Origin: Adiantum capillus-veneris
Taxonomy: Eukaryota; Streptophyta; Polypodiopsida; Polypodiales; Pteridaceae
Length of the DNA stretch: 64,000 nt
Assembly: GCA_014529385.2 (NCBI GenBank)
Contig: CM043960.1
Coordinates: 38,975,281 to 39,039,280 of the forward strand
Direction: 5' to 3'
Shown piece after piece: positions 24,091 through 36,500 of the stretch. The position numbers were made by a program, and so were the translations under genes. Every line of letters starts with the position of its first letter. The stretch's first letter is position 1. The notes under the pieces were generated by a model. The model made no database searches and was not told the DNA's origin. It worked only from the letters and a program-made list of their open reading frames with translations.

Positions 24091-24295
24091 TTAAGCATAG
24101 GGCTCTTTTATAGCTTTGGGCCTCAAACCCTTCAACTATGGGATAAAGTTGAGCTCTCTAGCTTAGACTCATACAACTTTGGAACTCCAAAATGAGCCCA
24201 AGTCCCTATACAACGAAAAGGAAATATTGTGCACTATAGCACATCCACAACTTGGTGGATAATTGGTGTAGCCTGTGTTAGCCGTTGCTAACATT
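24091..24295 (-). repeat. 3' LTR start, about 205 bp, minus orientation
   Basis: Read on the minus strand it begins TGTTAGCAACGGC at 24295 directly after the polypurine tract. It includes the TATA box (ctcttttatagc on plus, 24107-24118) and stops at the junction string cttctc. With 23639-23847 it makes an inverted repeat of about 207 bp around a 239-bp spacer. Confidence 0.85.
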
Positions 24296-24308
24296 CCCCC
24301 CTTCCTAA
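24296..24308 (-). other. Polypurine tract of the 24-kb element
   Basis: On the minus strand aggaaggggggaa is immediately followed by the LTR start TGTTAGC at 24295. This fixes the element's orientation and shows that the minus-oriented LTR copy is the true 3' LTR start. Confidence 0.85.
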
Positions 24309-26743
24309 TTTGGTGCACATCCTCGTGTGCCGGTGAAGCAAGACACGGTGACATGGTAGAAAGCAAGTTCATGGAAGAAATGTTGAGCTGCAAAACATAA
24401 GAACAAGTAATGAGTATCAAAGGCCACCAATAATGAATAAAACATGAAGCACAAATGAACAATCATGCAAATTTATTTTTTGCTCCTAAAAGATGGGTCA
24501 ATCATAGTCACAACATAAAGCAAAAAAAACACTCAAACTATCATGAAGATTAAACCAATTGAAATTTTAGTTTTATGCATGAAACATAAGCAATCAATTA
24601 TGACCCTAGGCTAATGCAAGTTCATAAACCTACTAGCCCAAAAACTATGTGAACAATCTTAATAAATCATCCAAGTCTATCATGTCTAAGGGCTATAAAA
24701 AAACTCATAACCTATTTGTACATTGTCAAAGCTTTTTGAAGCTCATGGAATTTATTTATTTTAATTCATTGAAAAAATTAAAGCACAATCCCAAGGCTAC
24801 CACCCCAAGGAAAGTCTAGGTGCGACTTTCGGCTCCTTGAACCCTCAAGAAGGTGTTCCAAAAGCCTACTAGCCCACCAAGGTGACGGCTAACCCCTATC
24901 AGCCCAAGGCATCGGTTTAGGGCCTACACAGCGAGCCAAGGTAACTCCCCTCGCCCGGACAAGTGCTAATAAGGTGCTAGGCCTCACATAGACACAACAT
25001 AACATATAGATTTTCTTTTCATGTGTCTAGTAGCATTTTTGCTACTTTTTCTTGACACTTTTTTGCTTCATTGTTTCATTTTTTAGCACTTTTTAATTTC
25101 TTCCAATATGAGATGCTAATGGCAAGCAATTGGACTAAAATATTAAAGCTTAATCATAGCCCTAGGTCATGCAAAAAAAGAATGGAGTATTAATACTATC
25201 ACTAAGAGTCTAGGGCTAGCAAGAAATGGTCCTACATTAACCTAAGGTCAAGCCCAATTACCTATGATTAGCACACACAAAACCTAATTTTTTGATGAGT
25301 TAATTTTCACAAAGCAAAGTGTTGAAACTTTAGGTTGCCTAGCTTTCGAACATAAAAAAACCATAGCTTAGAAGCAAAATTTCACTTAATCCAAGCAAGA
25401 GAATGAAGAGATAGAAAGAGAAAAATCATGGAAGGATTACACCTATTCATGCTCTTTGTGCATCCTTGAGCAAGCATCCCCTTTGTGTAGAGAACTCTCT
25501 TGATCTTTTTATTTGCAAAAGAAGCCGATTTGAAGACAAGTGTAAACACAAGCTTCAAAGCCTTTTATTGAAAAGCCACACAAAAAAACATTAATGAAAA
25601 CCTAAAGCTAGGGTCTTGCATACGCGAATTTGCCAAAGGGAAAAAACCCAAGGGAAAAAAATGCCTTTGGTTATGCACATGATTCTCTAAAGTAGTAAAT
25701 TTATGCATACACAACAAAAATGAGAGATAAAATGCTTCTACATAAGCAAATTTTCTAATTTGTACAACCTCTCATGCATGATTCAAAGTTGATTAGTTTT
25801 TAGCTCAATGAATTATGGAGTTAAAAACAAGCCAAGAGCTGAAAATAATGCAACTTTGATGAAATGATGTGACTCTTGAAAGCCGAATTTTACAATTAAA
25901 CGCTCTTCAAAAAGTCGGCTAACAACTAGCTCCCATGAAACTTTCAATATTTTAGTGCAATCTATGAGCTAGAGATGACTGCAACTTGATGAAATGAAAA
26001 TAAATGTCTCTCAATAGCCAAATTATCTACTTGAAAGCTCAAAAAAGTTGGTTAAACACTAGCTCAAAATGAAAAAATTTAAATTTTTGACCAAGCAATG
26101 AGCTAGCATGTATACAACTTTTAATCCAAATAATAGGAATGGCTCTAAATAGCCACAATTTTCAATATTTTGCAATGATGACCCCTCCTTGGATCAATGA
26201 AATCACACTCCTGCCACACCCCTTCAAAGCAAAGCTCACTTGTTAGTACATGAAATCATTTTTCAATCAATACAAGCACTAACAGCATGCTCAATCACAA
26301 GCCCCAAAATGCTATCTTTTGTCCATCATGATTTTTCATTATATTCAAGCACTAAGCAATGTTAAATCCAAATTTTAATGCACACTCTCCAACAAGGATC
26401 AATTTACTGTCAATGTACGTAGCTCAAGATGGACCCCACATGTAATGAAGAAGAATTTTTCATTTTGGCAATGAGCCTTTTCAAGCAAGCCAAGCACTAG
26501 ACAAATGCATGGGCCAAATAATCACAATGAACGCAATTAATACCCACATTCTTGATTTCATATGGCTTTTATAGCAATGAAAAAGAGAGTGTAAGTAAAA
26601 TGCTAGCTCCCTCGGTTGGCTAATTGATTCTCGATCACCATAGATCAATAACCCTTCAAAAAATGTCAAGAATCATCAAAGCCCCACAATTTAGTGCAAC
26701 ATTTGCAAATAACTTAAATGAAAATATGTGTGCTCCCTTCTAG
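24309..26743 (-). other. Non-coding 3' tail of the 24-kb element
   Basis: No coding signal on either strand. 25300-25640 matches the reverse complement of 8809-9170, so this tail is shared with another Gypsy family in the window. A diverged tandem repeat of about 132 bp occupies 25850-26180 (units near 25850, 25981 and 26115). Its units share gcaactttgatgaaatga, aaagccgaattt-like and ggctaacaactagctc-like strings. Confidence 0.6.
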
Positions 26744-27194
26744 TATCCTTTCACATGTGAAGCAAGAAGAGAGAGAGAGAGAAAGGGAGAGAGAATCATA
26801 TTGATCACTAAATCCTCATAAATCCATTCAAAATCACATTTTTTTCAGTCCTAAAAAGAGACATATCAAACACAAGCACTGATCAATCGCCATTTTACCA
26901 ATGAGAACTCTAACCACCATTTTTTTGTTAATTTCCTAGTCTCCTAAGTCGTCTTATGATTCGCTCAAAACCATGGGTGGGAACTCACTCAAAAAAAAAA
27001 AAAAAATCAACTTATTTGTTTTTTGCCTATCTGAGTCGGCATCATGAGTGGGCGCATGTGATGGCATGGATAAAGCCAAGGGGCGGGCCAGTAGGAGCCA
27101 GCGGCCCACTTTGAGCGCATGTGTGTGTGTGTGATCACACTATGCAAGCCCTGCAGTTTGAAAAAACCTTATTCTGAGGCTGCAGTGCAAAAAC

Positions 27195-27235
<41 letters not shown>

Positions 27236-27638
27236 TTTGTGAAGACGACAAGGCAAAAACCCTATGAGCAGCAATTGATGCATTGAATGGGGTCTTAAAA
27301 ATCCTGTCAATGTGTGGCAGTTGAAGCAAGTGTCTCTAGTGGGATGTTAGCATGTGGGGCATCCGTACAAAAACTCTCTATTGGTGGGCCATGGTGAGAG
27401 CCGCGAGACAGGCAAAGCGGGCAAGTGGTCAGCATGGGAGAGACTCGGCGCAGTAAAGGAATCCAAGATCTACGAGAGAGAGAGAGAGAGAGAGACGAGA
27501 GAGACGAGCCCAGCTGCATGTGTGTGTGTCTGTGTTCTCTTATTGCAGCGAGAGTTGCGTGGCTCTTAATGGCCTCAAAAGCATGGTTGATTGGAGGTTG
27601 CAGTCTCGAAAACGTGAGAACTGAGAGAGAGGGGGAGG

Positions 27639-27719
<81 letters not shown>

Positions 27720-28753
27720 CTCAGACCCCACGATGATTTCCAGACTCAGCCTTACTGTGTTGGAACTTGGGTGACACTAGCACCTGGGTGTGTTTACAAC
27801 ATCGTGGTCACGAGGGAGTGGGGTCATTAATGATCACTCGTGGCTTCACAGTGTATTAACCACCGCGGCAAGTGGGTGTGATTGAAAAGGTTTGGTGTGG
27901 GTCCTGGAAGCTACGAGCCAAGCTTGGCGGAGAGAAATCCGGGCTCAAGCTCATCTTCATGTGGGTGTGCGCTTTTGAGAGCTACGAGCCAAGCTAAATG
28001 AGTAAATTTGCCATGCACTCAAGAGAGAGAAAGAGAGAGATCAAGAAGCAGGGTCAACACATTTTATTTTTATCTTTTTATTTTTTAATTCTTAAGAAGA
28101 GGTTCCCACAAAGCAATCGTGTATGTGTTTGGAAGTGGCCCGAGCGTGCTTTGAACATTTCGCAAGCATTTTCCTCAAGAAATTTTGCAATCAAAATCAC
28201 TATCCTTTGCACACGTGATGATCAAAACCGCTATCAAAAGTTATGGAAATACTCAATGCACATTCCCTCTTGGTAGTGAAAAAATGTTTGCAACTGATAA
28301 ATTTCAAATCCGTCTTGCAATTGCATCATTGTTTTAAAGCAGTGGATAAATGATGTACAGAATTAATCCCAAAAATCCAAACCATTCTCAAAACAAACGA
28401 CAGACAAATCCATTTGAATTTTTGGTTTTGATTTCAAATTTGAATCAATCAATCGGGAAATGCACACAAGCTTCTCTAATGCATGATTTTCTTTCAATTG
28501 CCAATTCAATCCGATTTATCAATCATTGCAACTCAAGTTGCTCATATCCGCGGATATCCACAATTAGGCAAACCCAATTGGCACAAACCATTGGTAAACT
28601 TAAACCCAGTTTTTATCATTGCAAATTTGATCGCTCATATCTCAAAGCCCTAATCATCCAAATCAAATCGGATTTGTCATTTTATTCGTACGGTTACACA
28701 CAATTGATTATAGCATTTGCAAAGGCACAATTCAATGAATTTTTTACTAATTC
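26744..28753. repeat. 2-kb direct repeat, copy A
   Basis: Begins tatcctttcacatgtgaagc and ends tttttactaattc. It is nearly identical to 31213-33184. Contents: TG tract (27197-27231), two AG tracts (27475-27495, 27640-27719) and anonymous DNA. Short open frames inside, such as the one at 27998-28276, are duplicated with the repeat but show no known domain. Together with copy B it flanks the transposase-like gene, an LTR-like layout, though the ends lack TG..CA and I see no target duplication. Confidence 0.9.
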
Positions 28754-29718
28754 CCACACTATGACATTCGGAGCACATTACCGCTCAGATAGACGCACAA
28801 AAACAAAGGAAAAGTTGAAGGCAAAAAATATCGGGAGCGATAATGCTAGAGTCAATAAGAGCGGTAATGGTCTTCAGCAATCGTCGCGGTAATACCCCCG
28901 GCTAAATTTCCGCAATTATATCCGCAGACTTTACCGCAATTATTACCGCGACGATTTCCGCACCCGGAGTATTTTTTTTAAAAAAGCAGATGACCATTTG
29001 GATGGTAGGACCCATCCAAATGGTCATTTGCCTTTTTTTCCTATACATTTAATAAATAAAAAACAACAATTTCATTGCACCAAAACTTTGGACCAAAATC
29101 AAATGTTTAATTATATTGGAGAAACTGTCCAAAAACAACAATTTCATTGCACCAACCAAATTCAAATGTTTAATTATATTGGAGAAACTGTTCATTACAA
29201 AATTGCCCAAATAGGCGATACATGGCGGCTATACAACTGTGGCCAAAAGAACACTTGGGCCAAAATCAAGTGTTTAATTATATTGGATATTACAAAATTG
29301 CGCAAATAGGCGATACATGGGGGCTATGCAACTACGGCGAAAAGAAGACGCGCGCGCGGGCCCAAAAACACTTGGAGGATTGAGCTACTCGGATCTTGGG
29401 ACCTCCCGAGGGACTCCTTGACTCTAGAAAAGAAAAAAACAACAAAACCTTTAATTAATACAAATGGATACATAAAGCTGCATGCAATGATTTTTATAAA
29501 AAAAGTTCACACTTACAGGCTGTAGTGTACGACATACATTTTCAAATTCTTGGCGATTGATTTTGTTGTTTTCATACAGCCAGCACCATGTCTGATATTC
29601 GGAGTGGCTCTCTCTGTATCTCTAGATCTCTCGGCTTGGATGGGTCATAGTAATATTTTGTTGTATATCAATTAAAAAATATCACAAACCTAACCTTATT
29701 ACCACAAATTAAATCAAT
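28754..29718. other. Segment between repeats with short hairpins
   Basis: No coding signal apart from a possible second exon of the leftward gene. It has two inverted repeats: 14-bp arms atcgtcgcggtaat at 28880-28893 and 28942-28955, and 16-bp arms atgaccatttggatgg at 28990-29005 and 29012-29027 with a 6-base loop. A duplicated string caacaatttcattgcaccaa occurs at 29064 and 29138. Confidence 0.6.
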
Positions 29719-30857
29719 TCAAATGAAAATCCGCACACTCACAAATTTATCTTTCCATGCTGCTTTTTCGCCCGAGCCGTAATGTGTGGGCGTTTGTTGC
29801 GCCCTCGCCTCCACCTGCCGAGTGTGCGCCCTAGCACCTGTCGCTCTCTCGTCCTCTAGCTCGCCCTGGGCTTTCTCCCACTCCTCGTCGTGAACATTTC
29901 CAGGGCGATAGTTGTGACCCTCAGATTCAAATGTTCGCTTTGCCGCCCTCCGCACACTGGACTTCTTATTTTTCAAGAAATTCTTGATGTATTCGTCGAG
30001 CCACTGCCTGGAGAACTCTTCCACTTGCAGATTAGGGAACCGCATGAGCAATGTCGTGTGAATGTACGTCACGTCGGCTGGGTCCTGATCTTTGAAAGAT
30101 TTAAAGCAATCTTGGTATGTCGAGTGGATCAGCTGGTTAAGGTGCCCTCGAAATGTCCTCCCCAAAGAGGAACCTAGATCCACCTCCCCCCCACGATGTA
30201 TATAATAGTAGTACCCACGAGCATCCGGGGCGGGCGCATCGCGGTCCTCATCCTCATGTGGAGCTCCAAGGGGTGAGCGAGGAGGTTGGGGGGTAAGAGG
30301 AGGTGAATCTGTAGCACTGCCCCCTCCACCACCAAATTAGCATGAGCCACTACCTCGACGAGAGCGTGAGCCACCACTACGGGAAGAGCGATGGCGACCC
30401 GAAGAGCGCTGGCCCGAGCCCGAACCGTTGGGTGGTGTAGGCGGCGGATAACTCGACAGTGCGGGCGTGGATCGCTGCGAATGCAAGGTGGAGGGAGCTA
30501 CGCGTGACGGGAAAGTCGAGGGTAACGTGGAGGGAGGCCCACTGGGAGGCACACTCTGCACGATCGGAGTGTCGGCACCCGGTGTCGCAAGCGGTGAGAG
30601 CCATAGGCAGCCAACTATGCTGGTGTGTATCGCCCTGGAAGACTCTGTTGGGAGGATATCCACTCTGCCTGGACGCGGTATGCCTTCTCGAGGTTGGGGT
30701 CGTGTACTGCATCTCGGAACCATCGAAAGCCGAAGGTGGATTGTGACTGGTGGGAGGAGGACTGCGAGTAGTAAGCATCACAAGTGTCCTCGTAAGAGAG
30801 GCCCTCGACGAGAAAGTCCTCTATGGATCGATAGCTAGGCGTGGAAGAGGATGCCAT
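29719..30857 (-). pseudogene. Transposase-like plant gene (Ptta/En-Spm type), frameshifted
   Basis: Reads leftward from ATG 30857: MASSSTPSYRSIEDFLVEGL, then after a shift near 30620 a Ser/Pro/Arg-rich low-complexity region. After another shift near 30330 comes a folded domain: GYYYIHRGGEVDLGSSLG, RGHLNQLIHSTYQDCFKSF, EEFSRQWLDEYIKNFLKN, RPGNVHDEEWEKAQGELED. The layout (acidic/aromatic helical block, NxxNR-like spacer, D/W-containing end) resembles the plant Ptta/En-Spm transposase family, but no catalytic residues can be named. A GT donor follows at about 29745, suggesting a spliced downstream exon near 29640-29525. Higher G+C than its neighbours. Family assignment is tentative. Confidence 0.45.
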
Positions 30858-31212
30858 ATCCTACAATTTCACCAGAAAAAGGATCTTCATTAACATTGGA
30901 TTCTAGTCAAAGTGAGATTCTTTATTGCATAGAATTCCTCCCTGCATAAGATTCCTTTTATCTCCTATTTAAGAAATGGTTTAAGTGCTTTTTTTTTTTG
31001 CATCCATTTAGATGAAAGTGTGTGAGCTTCTAATTAATCTATTGTGTGTGTGCGTTAGTGTGTGGCAAAGAAATTAATCTAGTGTGTGTGTGTTGGACCT
31101 TAATCTACCGTTGGGCTTCTCGGTGACCATTGGGGTCTCAATCAACTTCATCGCACACCCACATGGAGATATGTTTTGGTATATTGTTAATGTTAATGGA
31201 GGTATGTTTTGG

Positions 31213-31659
31213 TATCCTTTCACATGTGAAGCAAGAAGAGAGAGAGAGAAAGGGAGAGAGAATCATATTGATCACTAAATCCTCATAAATCCATTTAGCG
31301 TTGCATTTTTTTCAGTCCTAAAAAGAGACCTATCAAACACAAGCACTGATCAATCACCATTTTACCAATGAGAACTCTAACCACCATTTTTTTGTTAATT
31401 TCCTAGTCTCCTAAGTCGTCTTATGATTCGCTCAAAACCATGTGTGGGAACTCACTCAAAAAAAAAAATCAACTTATTTGTTTTTTGCCTATCTGAGTCG
31501 GCATCGTGAGTGGGCACGTGTGATGGCATGGATAAAGCCAAGGGCGGGCCAGTAGGAGCCAGCGGCCGAGTTTGAGCGCATGTGTGTGTGTGTGTGTGAT
31601 CACACTATGCAGGCCCTGCAGTTTGAAAAAACCTTATTCTGAGGCTGCAGTGCAAAAAC

Positions 31660-31704
<45 letters not shown>

Positions 31705-31953
31705 TGTGTGTGTGTGTTTTTGTGAAGACGACAAGGCAAAAACCCTATGAGCAGCAATTGATGCATTGAATGGGGTCTTAAAAATCCTGTCAATGTGTGG
31801 CAGCTGAAGCAAGTGTCGCTAGTGGGATGTTAGTGTGTGGGGCATCCGTACAAAAACTCTCTAGTGGTGGGCCATGGTGAGAGCCGCGAGACAGGCAAAG
31901 CGGGCAAGTGGTCAGCATGGGAGAGACTCGGCGCAGTAAAGGAATCCAAGATC

Positions 31954-31987
<34 letters not shown>

Positions 31988-32127
31988 GAGAGAGACGAGC
32001 CTAGCTGCATGTGTGTGTGTCTGTGTTCTCTTATTGCAGCGAGAGTTGCGTGGCTCTTAATGGCCTCAAAAGCATGGTTGATTGGCGGTTGCAGTCTCGA
32101 AAACATGAGAACTGAGAGAGAGGGGGA

Positions 32128-32158
<31 letters not shown>

Positions 32159-33184
32159 CTCAGACCCCACGATGATTTCCAGACTCAGCCTTACTGTGTT
32201 GGAACTTGGGTGACACTAGCACCTGGGTGTGTTTACAACATCGTGGTCACGAGGGAGTGGGGTCATTAATGATCACTCGTGGCTTCACAGTGTATTAACC
32301 ACCGCGGCAAGTGGGTGTGATTGAAAAGGTTTGGTGTGGGTCCTGGAAGCTACGAGCCAAGCTTGGCGGAGAGAAATCCGGGCTCAAGCTCATCTTCATG
32401 TGGGTGTGCGCTTTTGAGAGCTACGAGCCAAGCTAAATGAGTAAATTTGCCATGCACTCAAGAGAGAGAAAGAGAGAGATCAAGAAGCAGGGTCAACACA
32501 TTTTATTTTTATCTTTTTATTTTTTAATTCTTAAGAAGAGGTTCCCACAAAGCAATCGTGTATGTGTTTGGAAGTGGCCCGAGCGTGCTTTGAACATTTC
32601 GCAAGCATTTTCCTCAAGAAATTTTGCAATCAAAATCACTATCCTTTGCACACGTGATGATCAAAACCGCTATCAAAAGTTATGGAAATACTCAATGCAC
32701 ATTCCCTCTTGGGAGTGAAAAAATGTTTGCAACTGATAAATTTCAAATCCGTCTTGCAATTGCATCATTGTTTTAAAGCAGTGGATAAATGATGTACAGA
32801 ATTAATCCCAAAAAACCAAACCATTCTCAAAACAAATGACAGACAAATCCATTTGAATTTTTGGTTTTGATTTCAAATTTGAATCAATCAATCGGGAAAT
32901 GCACACAAGCTTCTCTAATGCATGATTTTCTTTCAATTGCCAATTCAATCCGATTTATCAATCATTGCAACTCAAGTTGCTCATATCCGCGGATATCCAC
33001 AATTAGGAAAACCCAATTGGCACAAACCATTGGTAAACTTAAACCCGGTTTTTAATCATTGCAAATTTAATCGCTCATATCTCAAAGCCCTAATCATCCA
33101 AATCAAATCGGATTTTTCATTTTAGTCGTACGGTTACACACAATTGATTGCAAAGGCACAATTCAATGAAATTTTTACTAATTC
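31213..33184. repeat. 2-kb direct repeat, copy B
   Basis: Second copy of 26744-28753, offset 4469 bp. It differs mainly in microsatellite length (TG 31662-31717, AG 31955-31986 and 32129-32158) plus scattered substitutions. The preceding 30858-31212 holds no gene. Confidence 0.9.
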
Positions 33185-33437
33185 GCGACCATTAAATCTG
33201 CATACACATCAATTATTTGGCCAAATTAGTCATCATAATTGGTAAACTAGTATGGGGCAGTTAGCTAATGGTTGAGTGTGAAGTTGTTGTGTAGGGTTAG
33301 ATTTAATATGAAATGTATACATTTTTGCAATATTATTACGTCTATAATTTTTTTTTTTTAATAAATATTTCTAAAACCAACACTTTATGTTTAATAGAAG
33401 TATTTTGGTTGTGTATATTTAGGGCAGCTCTTAGAGT

Positions 33438-33492
<55 letters not shown>

Positions 33493-33516
33493 GGAAAGAG
33501 ATAACAACCCTTTAAA

Positions 33517-33780
33517 TTAAATAAGATCTCTTTTTTTTAGGTAATAGTATTTGTTAAAAGAAGAAGGATTTCCGAAAAAAACATTGTATCCATTTGGAGT
33601 AATCGATCTAAATTTCTTAATATAAAGTGTTTCTAAGTGATTTGATTTGTCCTTTATTGTTTTTGGATCTATAATTTTGATCGTGAATTTTTTGTTGAAC
33701 GGCTTGTATCTGCTAATGTCAGTTATCATCAATTTAGTAGGTTTTTTTTTATGTTGTAAAATCCTTCTTTTTAGATTATT
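33517..33780 (-). pseudogene. RPA-like OB-fold exon (tentative)
   Basis: Encodes KLMITDISRYKPFNKKFTIK followed by IIDPKTIKDKSNHLETLY and ends NKYYYLKKRDLI-stop. The pattern of a short 'xxDI..Y...FTIKxx' stretch resembles the start of a replication protein A OB-fold, a gene often carried by plant Helitrons. The rest does not give further support, so this stays tentative. Confidence 0.35.
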
Positions 33781-34025
33781 CGTTTGTTCAATATATATAT
33801 TTTTTTATACATTGTAATTTATAAATAAAAATCTTACTTTTATTTTCTGGAGTTGTTGATTTTTGGGGAGACTTTGCTTCTATAAAAAAAAACAATGAAA
33901 CTCTTTTAAAATGATTTTGTATGAACTTTTATGAGTTTTAGTATAAATATATAAGGTATTTAAAATTTTAAATATTTTAGAATATAGATTGTTATTTTAA
34001 AGTAAACAATGGATTCACATTTGGG

Positions 34026-34065
<40 letters not shown>

Positions 34066-34164
34066 TGAGAATGTATTATTTGACTATGTTGATAATTGCT
34101 TTAAAATATTATTGAACTTGTTGGTATTTAAATAAAATGTGAATTTTTGGAGTAATAATTGTAC

Positions 34165-35088
34165 CTTGACTGGTGGATGGAATATCTATAGGTATTGAAG
34201 TTGATTGCAAAGATGATTCTCCTTTATTAGCTATATCCATATCTATAAACAATGTTATGTAATTTTTTTTTAGTGTGTAGAATATAGTCATTTATAAATA
34301 GAGAAGAAATTATGATTTTATACCATTGCTTTGATTCATAGTAATGAAAAATTTGCAAGTAGTGTCATATTGCCTTCGTGCAAATTCCATATCTAGTGAT
34401 GTTGTAATGCTCTCCAAAGTGATTGGATCTTGTTTGTTTTTTACGTTGTATAGTTGCTCATACTCTTTTAGAATGATTGAAGTTAGTCTATTATCAAGAG
34501 TTTTCAAAGAGTCTAATGGAATATTGCCAAAATGCAATAAGTTGATAGCATATGCTGAAATTCCATTCGTGTGTTTATCTAGTAAAGCTTGAGCTTCGTA
34601 TCGCTCAAGCATTATATCTTCATTTGGTAAATCTTCTTTGAGCATCTTAAGAATTCGTATTGTTAGACATGCAAAGTAATTGTATTTGAATTAATTATAT
34701 TTGAAATTATGAATAATATAAGTAATTTTTTTAATGTATAAGCTGAATTATTTACCATTTGCAGGGAGTTCTTTAGTAGTATGTGTTTTTTTCCATGTTT
34801 GAAACATATTGCCAGCTGCTTCCATATATTGATTTAGCTCATCATAAGATGGCCAACCATAAATGTAATTTATTGGATCACGTCCTGAGATATTTGCATA
34901 TTTAAATTGTTTGATTCTTAAGAAGAAATTTTCTCTGTGTTGCTCTTCTTGGTCTTTTTCTTGTAGGTCTATTGTGGCTTTTGCTTTAGCTTTGATAGAA
35001 TTTAAGACCTAATATATTTTAACACAATTTATACATTTAAGGTTATAAATATTGAAGTATGTGATTAGAGATATAAGCTTACCTCCAT
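34165..35088 (-). CDS. Spliced ORF downstream of the helicase, function unknown
   Basis: Four exon-like blocks bounded by GT/AG on the minus strand: ATGGAG at 35088-35083; 35008-34756 (VLNSIKAKAKATIDLQEKD .. GWPSYDELNQYMEAAGNMF); about 34645-34324 (MLKEDLPNEDIMLERYEAQA .. LESITTSLDMEFARRQYDTT); and 34242-34165 (DMDIANKGESSLQSTSIPID). Blocks have no internal stops although the region is very AT-rich, which argues for recent or retained coding function. I recognise no domain; helical and charged composition is evident. Further exons may lie at 33890-33845 and in the RPA-like segment. Confidence 0.4.
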
Positions 35089-35281
35089 ATTGTTTAGATT
35101 TCAATCTAAAAAATATAAAAATCAATTTATTAATAGTTTCTTTTATATCAATATAGTAATAAATTATAGCACCTTAAGTTTGATATAAAATAATTTAGCA
35201 TATGTTGCCTTTGTTTTAATCTTTGGAGTATACTTTTGTAAGTCAATAATATTCATATATATAATGATTTATTACTTGTAT

Positions 35282-36500
35282 TTAGAAATCGTCGATTGTA
35301 ATTGAATTCAATATTTTTATGTTCTTTCGGTTAGTTGATCGAGACAACATGACATATAATAGTCTAGGAGAAAAACATTTTCGAATTATTGACAATGACT
35401 TACCAAAGCTAGTACATCCTTGGGATTTATGTCCAGTCATTGCATATGCTAGTGTTAGTGGAAAAGATGTTTTATGATACCATGTTCCATTGTATGTGTT
35501 TTTTTTATATTTAGATCTTCTAATAGTTACATTTTGTTGTGTATGATTTACACGTATTATAAGTTTTGTTATAATAGATGTTATATTGTTATATTTAATA
35601 TCTACGACTGTCCCAAAAGTCCCATTAGCTATACCTATTGCTAGATCTATGTTTTGTGTAAACATTACTAATACTCCTATTGCTACTTTGGATAGGGTAT
35701 GAAATTATGCATCATTTATTTAATGTTGTAGTTCTGGTATATGATGTGTCGTTGTAGCAATATCTATATTGAATATATTGGAATGGTTGAATATCTTTAG
35801 TATATGAAATCTTTATTATGTGTACATAATATAGTTGTGTCTTTATCTATATATTGTTCTAAATCTTTCTCCTGTATAAATGTATGTTTTAAGTATTTAT
35901 CTAATTGTGATTTAGATGGTTTACTTTGTCTAATTATAGCTAATAATTCAATGAATTCTGGATCTGAACAATGACGTATTGAGGTTTATAATGTGTGGTG
36001 TATAGCTAATTTCCAAAATGTAGAATTTGTTATTACACATTTCTGGCATATCAAGTCTTTATTTTTACAATTACATATTGCAGGCAATTGCGCTATATCT
36101 CCAAATAGAAGTAGTTTTTTAGTGTTAAATATTTCTAGCATAGATAAATTACAAGCTTCTGAAATTTGGAGTATAATTGTATGTAATATTTGTGATGTCA
36201 TCATTGAGAATTCATCAATTATAATTAGATCAGAAGATCTTATTTTAATTGAACGGATATCATTTGGTCCTAAATTAGAACGAAATAATTTATTTTTATT
36301 AGGTAAACAAAAAAAATAATGTGAAGTACGTGCTAATCGACTAAGTCTTGTAGCTGCTACTCTTGTGGTTGCTATAAGGAGGACTCCTATGTTTTTGGTT
36401 ATACATTTAAATGTGATATATTGAATTAGAAACGTTTTCCCAGATCCAGGTGTTCCATTTATTATATGTAACCCACCCGATTTTTCAAAAATTTATTGTA
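35282..36500 (-). pseudogene. PIF1-family helicase remnant of Helitron RepHel
   Basis: Minus strand. Walker A INGTPGSGKTFLI (36456-36420), then FKCITKNIGVLLIATTRVAA, Walker B DLIIIDEFSMM (near 36210) and LLLFGDIAQLPAIC (near 36090, motif III). Further on is the C-terminal FPLTLAYAMTGHKSQGCTSF (near 35450) with FSPRLLYVMLSRSTNRKNIK (near 35340), the SF1B PIF1 signature. A TAA after KLAIHHTL (35986) and a frameshift near 35830-35690 interrupt it. PIF1 helicases unwind DNA 5'-3' and in Helitrons drive strand displacement. Confidence 0.85.

Noticed and set aside
25850-26180. Regular spacing suggesting a CRISPR array
   Set aside because: Units are diverged 132-bp tandem repeats in plant retroelement DNA; no constant short repeat with unique spacers.
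27998-28276. 92-codon ORF conserved between the two 2-kb repeats (also 32437-32718)
   Set aside because: Conserved only because the whole repeat is duplicated; no domain, and flanking non-coding DNA is equally identical.
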